64,000 nt of DNA from Microbulbifer sp. ALW1 (GTDB lineage: Bacteria; Pseudomonadota; Gammaproteobacteria; Pseudomonadales; Cellvibrionaceae). Both the position numbers and the translations under genes were made by a program. Shown here piece after piece: positions 1 through 7,901 of this stretch. How positions within the stretch are numbered: the first letter of the stretch is position 1; the number at the start of each line of letters is the position of its first letter. Location of the stretch: the NCBI RefSeq assembly GCF_009903625.1, contig NZ_CP047569.1:3450501-3514500 (forward strand). The letters are read 5' to 3'. The notes below the pieces were generated by a model, which was not told the DNA's origin, searched no databases, and was given only the letters and a program-made list of their open reading frames with translations.

Positions 1-160
1 TGGCCGACGACTCACCCATCACCCAGCGCACGGCGTCAATGGTATTCGACTTACCACAACCGTTAGGGCCGACCACGGCGCTGAGGTTGGAGGGGAAGTA
101 GACGGTGGTCGGGTCCACAAAGGACTTGAACCCGGCCAGCTTGATGCACTTCAAACGCAT
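1..160 (-). CDS. smc: Chromosome segregation protein SMC, N-terminal fragment
   Basis: Reading leftward from the ATG at 160, the 53 visible codons begin [19 protein letters not shown] and continue through a P-loop, [20 protein letters not shown]. This is the characteristic start of bacterial SMC: the Walker A motif, followed by the helix that contacts the Rad50/SMC ATPase head. The gene runs off the left edge of the window, so the hinge and C-terminal head are not seen. SMC dimers with ScpA/ScpB organise and segregate the chromosome. The gene starts about 420 bp from ccmI, is read in the same direction, and probably has its own promoter in the gap. Confidence 0.93.
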   Translation of the reverse strand, partial: MRLKCIKLAGFKSFVDPTTVYFPSNLSAVVGPNGCGKSNTIDAVRWVMGESSA

Positions 161-546
161 GGTCTTGAAACTCGGTAATACCCGGCGCCCGTACAGCCAA
201 CATTCACGGCCGCCGAACGCTCTTCGTTGTAGTCATTAGGATTAGATCGCGACAAAACTGTACTGACGCTAGTACGGACTCTGCCAGCCACCCGGGGCGA
301 ACTGGCCAAAAGACCGCCAAATCGCCGTTTTATCTTTGCAAACCGCCGATTGTACATGGCTGCGGGCGCGGTTTCAGCGCTATTTTTGACCGGGCAGGAC
401 CATTCGCAGGACCATTCAAGGGCGCTAACCGGGTCACCCGATAGCGCTCAGCAGATACCCGGGCTTACCCGACGCCGATCCGGCCGGCCGTACGCGCCGG
501 CGGCTTCTTGAGCACCGGAACCCGGTCTGGCAACCGGGAAGGGAAA
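161..546. other. Intergenic region between ccmI and smc
   Basis: No convincing gene is seen in these 386 bases. One 68-codon open frame on the minus strand (151-357) has no recognisable family and overlaps the smc start, so it is treated as chance. The region presumably holds the smc promoter, but no strong -35/-10 pair stands out. Confidence 0.5.
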
Positions 547-566
547 GAGCCCCGCAAAGCGGGGAT
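547..566 (-). terminator. Possible terminator after ccmI
   Basis: A 6-bp GC stem (CCCCGC/GCGGGG, three-base loop) lies 17 bp beyond the ccmI stop. On the minus strand it is followed only by CTCTTT, a weak T tract, so it is a modest intrinsic terminator at best. Confidence 0.4.
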
Positions 567-582
567 ATTGGCCAGTATTTCG

Positions 583-1890
583 TTAAATTTTCTGGTCAAT
601 GGCAATATGTAGCGGCTTGGACCAGTCACTGCGCGGCAAAGCTTTCACCTCTCCCTGCCAATCCCCAGGTGCCGGCCGGGCATTGCCGCTTACCGCGAGA
701 CGCGCCACCACCTGCACCTCATCTACCGTCTTGAGGCTGCGCCCGGGCATCATCGCCCGGGACTCATCCAGCACCACCTCCGCCGGAAGATCCGCCGCAC
801 TCATGCGCACAATGGCAAGGGGCATAGGGCTTTCTGCGGTGCGCGCATAGATGAAAACCGGGGTGTCGGGAGCAGCCTGAACGGTGCTCGCGAGGGTGAC
901 TTTGACCGAGATACGGTTTTCGCCAGCGCCACCTTCCGCAGCGCCCTGCCCGGCGGTTCCAGCCACCTTCACAGAGTCAGCCGCCGGTGCCGGCGCAGCG
1001 CCGACAACTGCTTCCGAGGCCGACTCCGCGCCACCGGCGTCCGCCAGCGCTTTTTCCGCGCGGGCTACACCAGCAGACAGGGCTTGTGCGGCATTGGAGC
1101 CAGGCGACATCTGCGACAGGGCACGCTGCCAGTGTGCTTTCGCCGCTGCGTAGTCCTTCTGCTCAAAAGCCGCGATCCCGGCCAGCCCCAGTGCAGTACT
1201 GTTGTTGGGCTGAGCCTCCAGCACCAGGCTGACTTCTTTAAGTACCTCAGGTGTCACCTGGGAGCCGCTGGCAAAGAACAGCGCCTGAGCCAACTCTGCA
1301 CGAATATTCGATGCCTGGGGCTCGTGCGCAACGATGTAACGGTATTCCGCGACCGCGCCCTTGATGTCATTACTGACCAAAAGGCGCTGGGCAAGTACAT
1401 AGCGACTGGAGAGGTCTTCCGGGTGCGTCTCGGCTCTATCTCGCAAATGCTGGGTAATCCGCGCCTCGGCCACCATATCGGTCTCGCCCGCCTGGCTGGC
1501 GACGATATCCCGGTAAAGCGCCAGGTCATTGTGCGCGCCCCAGGTGAAATACAGGCCTACCGCCGCGAAAGGCAACAGAAACGCCAGACCGAACAGCAGC
1601 CCGCGACCGCCGCTATGCTGCTTACGCAAACGGTAACCTTCGCCCTCTTCCGCGAGTAACTTGCGTGCAAGCTCCGCCTTTAACGACTGGTATTGCGCAT
1701 CGCCAATAGCACCAGTGGCTAGCGAGGTGTCCAGCTCTGCCAGGTGCTCTTTGAACAACGCCGCCTGCGCAGATACCTCTGGATTGTGATCCGGACCAGG
1801 GAGCCCCCTGCCCTGGCGAAACATCGGCCAGGCAATAAAAAAGGCCAGAGGCAGCAGCAATAGCGCCAACATCAACCAGAGATCAATCAT
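583..1890 (-). CDS. ccmI: c-type cytochrome biogenesis protein CcmI
   Basis: The 435-residue protein has two membrane spans (about residues 3-22 and 95-115) flanking a basic and acidic cytoplasmic loop, then a periplasmic domain with TPR-like helices (about 155-270) and a C-terminal beta-rich domain with KVTLA and PLAIVRM stretches. This is the long, fused CcmI (CycH) layout. CcmI binds the C-terminus of apocytochrome c and hands it to CcmF/CcmH for heme attachment. The ATG at 1890 overlaps the ccmH stop by 8 bp, so the two are translationally coupled. Residues about 285-330 form a low-complexity Ala/Gly linker. The rest of the ccm operon is about 20 kb away. Confidence 0.9.
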   Translation of the reverse strand: MIDLWLMLALLLLPLAFFIAWPMFRQGRGLPGPDHNPEVSAQAALFKEHLAELDTSLATGAIGDAQYQSLKAELARKLLAEEGEGYRLRKQHSGGRGLLFGLAFLLPFAAVGLYFTWGAHNDLALYRDIVASQAGETDMVAEARITQHLRDRAETHPEDLSSRYVLAQRLLVSNDIKGAVAEYRYIVAHEPQASNIRAELAQALFFASGSQVTPEVLKEVSLVLEAQPNNSTALGLAGIAAFEQKDYAAAKAHWQRALSQMSPGSNAAQALSAGVARAEKALADAGGAESASEAVVGAAPAPAADSVKVAGTAGQGAAEGGAGENRISVKVTLASTVQAAPDTPVFIYARTAESPMPLAIVRMSAADLPAEVVLDESRAMMPGRSLKTVDEVQVVARLAVSGNARPAPGDWQGEVKALPRSDWSKPLHIAIDQKI

Positions 1891-2449
1891 TGTTCTTGCT
1901 TCCACTCTCTATTCCGTTCGCTATTCCGCTCTCTATCTCGCGGTGCCCACTGCCGTCCAGTAACTGCGCCAAGCGCCGCTGCTCTTCAGGGCTCAAGGTA
2001 TCCGTTTCGTCACCCTGGCGCCCGCCACGACCATTGCGTGAACGCACCACAATAACAATCAGGGTGAGCAAGCCAAGGGCCGCAAACACACCTGGTGCCA
2101 GCCACAGTGCCAGAGTGTTGCGCTGAAGCGGCGGCCGATACAGTACAAAATCACCATAGCGCGCCACCATGTATTCATTGACTTCCTGATCGCTGAAGCC
2201 CTCCTCCAGCAGGCGGCGGATCTCCCGTCGCAAATCCGTCGCCACCATGGAATCTGAGCCGGCAAGATTCTGGTTCTGACATTTAGGGCAACGCATTTCC
2301 TCAATCAGTACCTGATAGCGCGCCTGCAACTCCGGGGTGGATAGCTGCTCGATTTCAACCGAGGCCAGACTGAGAGAAGCCTTGGTGACCAGGAGGATGA
2401 ACAAGGTCAACGCAGTGGCCAGGGGCATATATGTGATTTTTTTCGGCAC
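1883..2449 (-). CDS. ccmH: Cytochrome c maturation protein CcmH
   Basis: This 188-residue protein has an N-terminal signal/membrane segment (about 8-28), then the family hallmark with the thiol pair in RCPKCQNQN near residues 53-61, the SDSMVATDLRREIR helix bundle, and a C-terminal membrane anchor (about 112-135). CcmH keeps apocytochrome CXXCH cysteines reduced and works with CcmF and CcmI at the heme ligation step. The usual signature is CXXC, as here. It forms a two-gene unit with ccmI, facing away from the tRNA promoter at 2621. The acidic cytoplasmic tail is longer than in many short CcmH proteins. Confidence 0.93.
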   Translation of the reverse strand: MPKKITYMPLATALTLFILLVTKASLSLASVEIEQLSTPELQARYQVLIEEMRCPKCQNQNLAGSDSMVATDLRREIRRLLEEGFSDQEVNEYMVARYGDFVLYRPPLQRNTLALWLAPGVFAALGLLTLIVIVVRSRNGRGGRQGDETDTLSPEEQRRLAQLLDGSGHREIESGIANGIESGSKNND

Positions 2450-2620
2450 AGGTTTTCTCCGGCGGACAGTGTGGCCGTTTGGAAATTGATCCGATTATAG
2501 CAGCGCCACGACAGCCCTACACCCGTTGTGAATACTGGCTCCTGCCCACTTGGTACAGCCCCCGCATCCGCCGCACAAACCGCTTAACTCTTTGAATCTC
2601 AAAAAAATTTTCAGAAAGCG

Positions 2621-2648
2621 TTGACGCCCCAAAAAAAATCATTACTAT
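2621..2648 (+). promoter_or_regulatory. sigma70 promoter of the tRNA-Val/tRNA-Asp operon
   Basis: TTGACG at 2621-2626 and TACTAT at 2643-2648 are separated by 16 bp, with an A/T-rich stretch upstream. The first tRNA begins 18 bp beyond the -10 element. A GC-rich start region follows (gcagctcc), typical of stringently controlled stable-RNA promoters. Confidence 0.75.
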
Positions 2649-2665
2649 ACGCAGCTCCTGACGCG

Positions 2666-2741
2666 GGGTGGTTAGCTCAGTTGGGAGAGCGGCGGCCTTA
2701 CAAGCCGTAGGTCACAGGTTCGACCCCTGTACCACCCACCA
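2666..2741 (+). tRNA. tRNA-Val (anticodon UAC)
   Basis: This is a 76-nt cloverleaf. The acceptor stem GGGTGGT pairs with ACCACCC, followed by discriminator A and an encoded CCA. The D arm (TTAGCTCAGTTGGGAGAG), the anticodon loop CTTACAA giving anticodon TAC, and the GGTTCGACC T arm are all present. It is the first gene of a two-tRNA operon. Confidence 0.96.
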
Positions 2742-2790
2742 CTTCCCTTTCATCTGCTTGGCAGATTTTTCAAAGGGAAAACAGGAATGC

Positions 2791-2867
2791 GGACCGGTAG
2801 TTCAGTTGGTTAGAATGCCGGCCTGTCACGCCGGAGGTCGCGGGTTCGAGTCCCGTCCGGTCCGCCA
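2791..2867 (+). tRNA. tRNA-Asp (anticodon GUC), target of the integrated element
   Basis: This is a 77-nt cloverleaf with acceptor stem GGACCGG/CCGGTCC, discriminator G and encoded CCA. The anticodon loop CTGTCAC gives GTC, and the T arm GGGTTCGAGTCCC is intact. It is complete and should be functional. Its last 14 nt (2854-2867) recur at 16053-16066, so the 3' end served as the attachment site, as is common for tyrosine integrases. Integration has moved the gene's original downstream terminator to 16074. Confidence 0.96.
2854..2867 (+). repeat. attL core
   Basis: CGTCCGGTCCGCCA is the tRNA-Asp 3' end and is identical to 16053-16066. Five more bases (TTCGA at 2845-2849) also match the right copy after four mismatches, giving 19 of 23 identical positions. 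Confidence 0.85.
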
Positions 2868-2956
2868 TTTATCTCTGTAAGTCGTTGATTTACTTAGATT
2901 TTTTACAAAGGGCTTTGCCCAGTATCAAATCTGTATACCTTCGATTGCAGTACATC

Positions 2957-2983
2957 AAAACCGCCGACAGGGGCGGTTTTTTT
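2957..2983. terminator. Bidirectional terminator just inside attL
   Basis: The CCGCC/GGCGG hairpin is preceded by an A tract and followed by seven T. On the plus strand it would now end the tRNA transcript. On the minus strand it lies 24 bp beyond the last gene of the element's late operon, so it can serve both. Confidence 0.75.
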
Positions 2984-3006
2984 GTGCCTGAAATTTTTTT
3001 GCCGAT

Positions 3007-3147
3007 TCAGCGCCCAAATCTGCCCAAATCCGACTTTTGGGCGGGAGTTTGGGGGTAGTGGCGATTGCCTTCCCGAGCAATGTTCACTGGTGGCGGTACT
3101 GGCTTGCCGTCTTTGTGGCCAATCGGGGTCTGCTTAATCTCTGCCAT
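3007..3147 (-). CDS. Small hypothetical protein, last gene of the element's late operon
   Basis: This 46-residue protein is Pro/Lys/Gln-rich (MAEIKQTPIGHKDGK near the start, ending DLGRFGR) and has no membrane span. I do not recognise it. The ATG at 3147 follows the upstream gene's TGA by two bases (TGACCATG), which argues for this start over an in-frame upstream ATG at 3225 that would overlap that gene. The size and terminal position fit a minor accessory protein. No function is claimed. Confidence 0.55.
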   Translation of the reverse strand: MAEIKQTPIGHKDGKPVPPPVNIAREGNRHYPQTPAQKSDLGRFGR

Positions 3148-3149
3148 GG

Positions 3150-3413
3150 TCACTGTCCTATTGGGGTGGCTTTCGCTATTCCCTGCGCGGGCCGACTCTG
3201 CCGTCTGTCTTCTCCTGTCAGCCATACCCGATCTATCCGGCAGTACGGGCCAACAATCTCCCCTCTATAAAAGGTAGGCTTCCGGGGCGGCCTGAGTTTG
3301 TACCTGTGGCTGTCATCGGGCCGCTGTAAGGGTACGGCTTCCTCCCCGGGTCTCCATGCTCTCCCGAAGCCGCTGGCATTGTCCGGGGTCCACTCCTCCA
3401 ATCCGTCACTCAC
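3150..3413 (-). CDS. Hypothetical protein, GTG start overlapping the upstream stop
   Basis: The proposed 87-residue product starts at a GTG that overlaps the preceding gene's TGA in a GTGA quartet, the same coupling seen through this operon. The frame stays open beyond this on the 5' side, but that part overlaps the upstream gene in another frame. The product is rich in Arg, Pro and Trp (WRPGEEAVPLQRPDD, YRGEIVGPYCRIDRVWL). I recognise no family. It is kept as a gene because otherwise the operon would have a 260-bp hole, and because of the coupling at both ends. Confidence 0.45.
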   Translation of the reverse strand: MSDGLEEWTPDNASGFGRAWRPGEEAVPLQRPDDSHRYKLRPPRKPTFYRGEIVGPYCRIDRVWLTGEDRRQSRPAQGIAKATPIGQ

Positions 3414-3886
3414 AACGCCACCACTCGGTAAGTGCCATCGGCGGTTACTCTGGGGGTCTGGTCGCCAATCACGCGCAGCGCAGTCGGCACGCCATCCAAT
3501 CCCCAAAACCATGCGCCGGCGGGTACGGTCTGGCCGGTGGCGTTATAGAGGCCGGTGGCGGGATCTGGTTGCCCGGGGGGAATGTCGGCGCTGGCCTGTA
3601 TGAATCGCGTTTGAACGCCTTGCACCAATATGGCGTCTTCCGGGGCACTCTGCCCGATACCGATATGCTGGCCGAACAGATTTTCAAAATATATCTGGCG
3701 CCACCATCCCGCGGTGAGTTCCTGCGGCAAGTTATAGCTCCCGGTGTGCACGCCATCGGCGTTCGAGTTGGAGCCGCCCGGGTTCACGCCATCGGTCAGG
3801 TCTGCCAGCGTTGGATTCGCCAGCTCTGACATTCGCGGGGTGAGCCGCGGTTCTGCCGGGAGGTTTGAGGGTCTGTTCTTCGCCAT
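3410..3886 (-). CDS. Hypothetical virion-associated protein candidate
   Basis: This 158-residue protein begins MAKNRPSNLPAEPRLTP. The ATG at 3886 overlaps the previous stop by one base (TGATG) and has AAGGA about 9 nt upstream, so this start is favoured over a longer frame. The sequence is Gly/Pro/Asn-rich with little charge (NPGGSNSNADGVHTGSYNLP, GWWRQIYFENLFGQHIGIGQ, VTADGTYRVVAL), a composition common in phage structural and tail-associated proteins. I do not recognise a specific family. Its place at the end of a packaging operon is the only other clue. Confidence 0.6.
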   Translation of the reverse strand: MAKNRPSNLPAEPRLTPRMSELANPTLADLTDGVNPGGSNSNADGVHTGSYNLPQELTAGWWRQIYFENLFGQHIGIGQSAPEDAILVQGVQTRFIQASADIPPGQPDPATGLYNATGQTVPAGAWFWGLDGVPTALRVIGDQTPRVTADGTYRVVAL

Positions 3887-4143
3887 CAGTGTAAGTCCTT
3901 GCCGGGGCGGCACCTGTGGCGGTATCTCTCTGCACCGGCTGAGAATAGATCGACAAACTTGTCCCGGGCGGCGTCCACGGTGTCGGGGTTCCAATTGGTG
4001 CTTTCCAATACTTGCGCAATCACGGCGGGCAAAGAGAAAGCAAAATCATCAAAATCTAAGTCATGCCCCTCTTCAAAATGCTCGCGATAACCACCGACCA
4101 CTCTGGTAAGGATCTGCTCTACCTGTTCAATATCCATTTTCAC
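3886..4143 (-). CDS. Small acidic hypothetical protein
   Basis: This is an 85-residue, largely helical acidic protein (MKMDIEQVEQILTRVVGGYR, EEGHDLDFDDFAFSLPAVIAQVL). Its ATG overlaps the stop of the upstream 667-codon gene by 4 bp, and its own stop overlaps the next start. No membrane segment or known motif is visible. The stretch FDDFAFSLPAVIAQVLE could form an amphipathic helix. The tight coupling to the large ejection-like gene suggests a joint role, for instance chaperone or virion partner, but this is inference only. Confidence 0.6.
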   Translation of the reverse strand: MKMDIEQVEQILTRVVGGYREHFEEGHDLDFDDFAFSLPAVIAQVLESTNWNPDTVDAARDKFVDLFSAGAERYRHRCRPGKDLH

Positions 4144-6143
4144 TGGCGGTTTCCTCTGAGTGCGTCGGCCATCATTTGCTGCCTAGAAGCTGTTGGATTC
4201 TCAGAAAGCGCATTGTGCAAAATGTTGGCTGAGGGCGCGGCGGTCACGGCTGCGAATTCTGGCAGGCGCGTTCTGAGCCATTCCTTTTGCGAGTCGCGCA
4301 ACGTGGATTTATTGATTGCCTTATTCAGTGCATCAAGGTCGACGTCGCCAAGGCGTTGCATGGTGAGTCTTGCCAGCTCTTCTTTTGCTTCATCATCCAA
4401 ACCCGCACCCATAAGCCGTTTAAACAGGCCAATGGCTACGCCGGTAGCTCCGCCTTCGATACCGGGAAGGTCGACGCCTTCTTGTCGTTTAAACTCGGCT
4501 AGACGACGGGCAGTAGCGGAATTGGCGAGAATATTTGTGGTGGAATAAATATTAGATTCCACCTCCACCTTTTTCATAAATTGGTCAAATGATTCTTTGT
4601 CAGGGAATGCACGTTGCATCCTCTCTCGAATCAAACCGGAATTCAGGCGCTTGGTTGCATCGCCTGAAGTGCTGGCCTGCATCAACTTATCCCGAATAGC
4701 GCGACCGGCTCCTATACGAAACATTTCCTTTTCAGCGTTACCCATACCCTTTAACACTTCGTCCATGTAATCCGCGTCTTCCCTAAGAATACGGCGGCCC
4801 ATTTCGGCGGCGTCGATCATGGCGGAATGATTGGCGAATATGTCACGGGCCTCTTTGTATACGGGAACCTGTTCATCGAGTTCTGATACTAGATCCTGCT
4901 TTAAGCGGATAAGGTCACGCGCTCTACCTTTTTCGCCAGAATTTAACGCACGGCCTATCTGGTCATCTAAATCCTGCTTGGCCAAATCAAACAAACGCAT
5001 GTGGGAAATTTGATCTCCTGCAATACGCTGGTTTGCGGCTATCGTCTCGGCACTCTTGAGCGCGCTTTGTACTGCCGGTGCCCGCATAAGAGAATCGAGT
5101 TTTTCCGTGCGTTGTAGTGGCTGTTGGTAGGCTTGCTGATAGAGCGGGCCGGCAGTGTTTGAACGCTGCTTGCCCAATTTATCGACCGTTTGTTGAATGC
5201 TGACATTTTCGGGAATACCTAAGTTTTCTGTAAGGTCGCCAATCAGTCGCGGCTGTTGTCCCGCATTGCGTTTCAACAAAAGCGCTTCGGCTTGGTTGGC
5301 GATATTTGGGTTGTCGCCTTTCTGAATTACTCCCTCAAGAGAATTGCGCGCAGAAGTGGATACATCGGCAAGTACGGCGTTCGGTCCCATTTCGCGCAGC
5401 GCTCGCGCTAACATTCCCTGTTTAGTTCCCTCTGTGGCCAAACCGCGGGCCAGAAATTTCTCGGCGTTACGCTGCGGGGAGGCCAGTAAATTTTTGTTGA
5501 TCCACTCTAACGCTGGGACGCCAGCCTTACCGGCAACTTTCCCGGCTACGCCTGCAACTGGTGCGGCTGCTGCGCCGAATGCTGCGCCCTCTAAGCCGCC
5601 TTGTAGGCGTTCGCCTTGCTGGGACGTGCCTGCGCCGTAAACGCCACCCTCTGCGGCACCGGTTGCCGTAGCGGCCAGCGCTCTAGCCAATGGGCTGCGA
5701 CCGGCCATGGTTGCGCCAGACTTTGCCAAACCCGCTCCGCCTGTAGCGAGGCCGCCGGCCAGTTCCGCGGTAGTTGAAAGCACCGGATTCTTTTCCGCAA
5801 ATTGGCGTTGCTCCTGATCGAATCCCTTTTGAATATCAGAATACGATTCGTCAACAAAAGGCGCGGTGATACCTGCGGCAATTTCATCAGATAGGCCGAA
5901 TGTTAGCCCCTGCAATCCGCTGCGAACTGCCCCAACTGGCTTCTGTAACATTGGGGCGTTATCGCGCAAGTAGGTGCCGGCTTCGGGGTTTAACTGCTCG
6001 TCTATTTGGTTGAGCTTTGCCTTTCGGTGTTGCGCATAGTCTGGGTGCGTTACCAGTTCACGCCGAAAAAAATTGGCGTCATCCATGTCGCCCGCATCGA
6101 GCGCAGCCTTCAATAGTTTTTCGAGCCTTTGTAATTCCGCCAT
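4140..6143 (-). CDS. Large internal-virion/DNA-ejection-like protein
   Basis: This 667-residue protein has a charged N-terminal helix (MAELQRLEKLLKAALDAGDMDDANFFRRELVTHPDY), an Ala/Gly-rich membrane-active stretch at about 125-210 (ELAGGLATGGAGLAKSG, AATATGAAEGGVYGAGTS), and a long helical C-terminal half with many Arg/Glu/Gln. Large phage proteins with this layout are typically internal or ejection proteins that enter the cell envelope with DNA. That assignment rests on composition and position, not on a motif. The C-terminus ends MMADALRGNRQ; the eight residues MMADALRG recur in the gene at 9415-9777. The gene contains two GTTTAAAC copies (4418, 4487) and overlaps its downstream neighbour by 4 bp. 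Confidence 0.6.
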   Translation of the reverse strand: MAELQRLEKLLKAALDAGDMDDANFFRRELVTHPDYAQHRKAKLNQIDEQLNPEAGTYLRDNAPMLQKPVGAVRSGLQGLTFGLSDEIAAGITAPFVDESYSDIQKGFDQEQRQFAEKNPVLSTTAELAGGLATGGAGLAKSGATMAGRSPLARALAATATGAAEGGVYGAGTSQQGERLQGGLEGAAFGAAAAPVAGVAGKVAGKAGVPALEWINKNLLASPQRNAEKFLARGLATEGTKQGMLARALREMGPNAVLADVSTSARNSLEGVIQKGDNPNIANQAEALLLKRNAGQQPRLIGDLTENLGIPENVSIQQTVDKLGKQRSNTAGPLYQQAYQQPLQRTEKLDSLMRAPAVQSALKSAETIAANQRIAGDQISHMRLFDLAKQDLDDQIGRALNSGEKGRARDLIRLKQDLVSELDEQVPVYKEARDIFANHSAMIDAAEMGRRILREDADYMDEVLKGMGNAEKEMFRIGAGRAIRDKLMQASTSGDATKRLNSGLIRERMQRAFPDKESFDQFMKKVEVESNIYSTTNILANSATARRLAEFKRQEGVDLPGIEGGATGVAIGLFKRLMGAGLDDEAKEELARLTMQRLGDVDLDALNKAINKSTLRDSQKEWLRTRLPEFAAVTAAPSANILHNALSENPTASRQQMMADALRGNRQ

Positions 6144-6145
6144 GG

Positions 6146-7060
6146 TTATAGCCCATATTTTTTGGCGCGCTCTTCCAATGACTTGCCGCCGGTGGATTGT
6201 TGCGGAGAGTTCATGCCTAGTTTTGATTTCACAATGGCATCAATATTCTGAAGTTTTGCGACGGCGGCTGAGGGTTGATCGGCGCGGGTTGGTAGCATGG
6301 CCATTAACCGCTGTTGATCGTCGTTTGTGAATACGCCTTCGCCTGCACTTCTAAACAGGTCTTTCAAAATCGGCGCCATTGCAGAAAGTGCGCCCTCTGC
6401 AATCTGGGCCTTTGCTGTAAACGCCGGGAAGTTTCCCGCAATTGGACCTTGCGCAGTTTCAGCGAGCGCGCCCTTCAATCCGCTGATAGCGGTGTTGTAG
6501 GTATTGAAAGCCTGTGTTTGTTGTTTCTGCTTCGCGGCTAAATCTCGGTCGCGCTTGGCGGAGTCAATAGCGAGCGCTTTTTCTACTGCGGAATCCAAGT
6601 CTCGCTTTCTCTTCTCCTCGGGTGTCTCTTCCGGTCTTGCCGTACTGCCATCGGTTTCGCCGGTCCAAGTGTCGAAGGTGCCGACATTGCGGTCATACTT
6701 ATAGCGGCCTTGGCTTGATTGCGGTTTTTGTCGAAGCTGCAAACCGAGTTTTGCAATATCCCCCTCGCTGATCTGGCCGCCTAATTGCTTCGCTTGCGCC
6801 TCTAGGTTTTTCATTCTCTGAATTCCTGAGCTTCGCTGCGCAATATTGGCTATCGCTTGCGCTATCGTTGGCGACGTTGCCGACATTCCGCGCCCTTGTA
6901 CGCCGGAGAGCTGGGCATTTGCATCGCTCTGCGCTTGGTCATACTTTCCCTGTACCAATCCCATTTCCTGTTTTGCGCGGGCGCCACCTGCGAGGGCGTC
7001 GAACAGTTCCGGGGGAATGCCGAATTGGTTGTCTAAAAGCTGGTTCTTAGGACTAGCCAT
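6146..7060 (-). CDS. Phage internal/structural protein candidate
   Basis: The 304-residue product starts at the ATG at 7060, which lies inside the upstream stop region (8-bp overlap) with a perfect AAGGAGG 7 nt ahead; a longer frame to 7138 is rejected. It is Gln/Ala-rich and helical (QGKYDQAQSDANAQLSGVQG, REL/KRKRDLDSAVEKA). Its C-terminal region, AEGALSAMAPILKDLFRSAG, EGVFTNDDQQRLMAMLPTR, then IDAIVKSKLG, is a pattern I associate with podovirus-like DNA transfer or internal proteins. That is recollection of family style and not a database result. It sits between two similarly helical genes, as ejection proteins often do. Confidence 0.5.
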   Translation of the reverse strand: MASPKNQLLDNQFGIPPELFDALAGGARAKQEMGLVQGKYDQAQSDANAQLSGVQGRGMSATSPTIAQAIANIAQRSSGIQRMKNLEAQAKQLGGQISEGDIAKLGLQLRQKPQSSQGRYKYDRNVGTFDTWTGETDGSTARPEETPEEKRKRDLDSAVEKALAIDSAKRDRDLAAKQKQQTQAFNTYNTAISGLKGALAETAQGPIAGNFPAFTAKAQIAEGALSAMAPILKDLFRSAGEGVFTNDDQQRLMAMLPTRADQPSAAVAKLQNIDAIVKSKLGMNSPQQSTGGKSLEERAKKYGL

Positions 7061-7901
7061 TGAGCGCCTCCTTTTCGTGGTAATCGAAGGCGCGGGCCAC
7101 GTCTGCAAGCCGGCTCGGTTCTTCTTCACCCTTGTCATTGAATTGGGTGTGGTTCAGGTAGGAATCGTGGATTTCCTCAGAAACTGGAATCTCGTGATTG
7201 TGCTCCATGTATGAATCGGCAACCTGAGCTTTCCGCACGGATTTATCGTCGGGCTGCCACTCTTCAAACTCGGGGTCATCTTTGCGGTTTTCGGCTTCAC
7301 GTTTCAGCATTAACAACCGCATTCCGTGCTGCTCCCACACGTCCACCTGTTCGGGGGTGGCTTTGTAGCTTTCGAGCGCGGCCTGATATTCTTCCTCGGA
7401 TCTGCTGCGCTTGATCTGCTCCAAGTGGTCTAATTCTTTAACGCGTTTTTCAAATGACTTGCCCGTACCTTTGAGAATCATCTGCTCTATGGATTTGGTG
7501 TCGAAGGTGGGTTTTCCGGTGGGAAGTTTTACCTTTTCGCCGCGTATTACCTTCGAGAATTGTTCGCCGTTGAGCTTCTTTTCTGTGCTCATGGTGGAGG
7601 AAAGTTTACCGGCGGCGCGGTCTACGGCTTTCGTGATCTCCGCTTGCTCTAGCTCCTGATATTGCTGCTCAGAATGCCGGTTTAACTCCGATTCAAAACC
7701 ATTGGCAATCTGTACCGCTTGCTGCAACATTTGCGGCGGCAACAATTCCTGGGCTTCGGTTTCCAGTTTTTGAAGCTGTTGGTAAAGCTGCGGCGGCACC
7801 TGTTCACCATAGCGTTGACGGTTCGCAATTTCGTTGCGAATAAGTGCATACGTTTTTGCGGTTTCAAGTGCATACGCGCGGCGCTGTTCGTAAATATTCA
7901 T
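7053..7901 (-). CDS. Helical hypothetical protein following the large terminase
   Basis: This 282-residue protein is dominated by Gln/Glu/Lys helices (QLYQQLQKLETEAQELLPPQ, EQMILKGTGKSFEKRVKELD) with an acidic C-terminal third. There is no signal peptide, membrane span or catalytic motif. It occupies the slot where a portal would follow terL in an ordinary tailed phage, but it is too short and too helical for a portal. It might act as a scaffold-like, ejection or capsid-redirecting protein; none of these can be shown. Start and stop each overlap the neighbouring genes (ATGA at 7898-7901). Confidence 0.55.
   Translation of the reverse strand: MNIYEQRRAYALETAKTYALIRNEIANRQRYGEQVPPQLYQQLQKLETEAQELLPPQMLQQAVQIANGFESELNRHSEQQYQELEQAEITKAVDRAAGKLSSTMSTEKKLNGEQFSKVIRGEKVKLPTGKPTFDTKSIEQMILKGTGKSFEKRVKELDHLEQIKRSRSEEEYQAALESYKATPEQVDVWEQHGMRLLMLKREAENRKDDPEFEEWQPDDKSVRKAQVADSYMEHNHEIPVSEEIHDSYLNHTQFNDKGEEEPSRLADVARAFDYHEKEALNG

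Noticed and set aside
151..357. 68-codon minus-strand open frame between smc and ccmI
   Set aside because: It overlaps the smc start, has no ribosome-binding site and no recognisable family.
2668..2880. Plus-strand open frame covering both tRNA genes
   Set aside because: It is a reading of tRNA-Val and tRNA-Asp sequence and not a protein gene.
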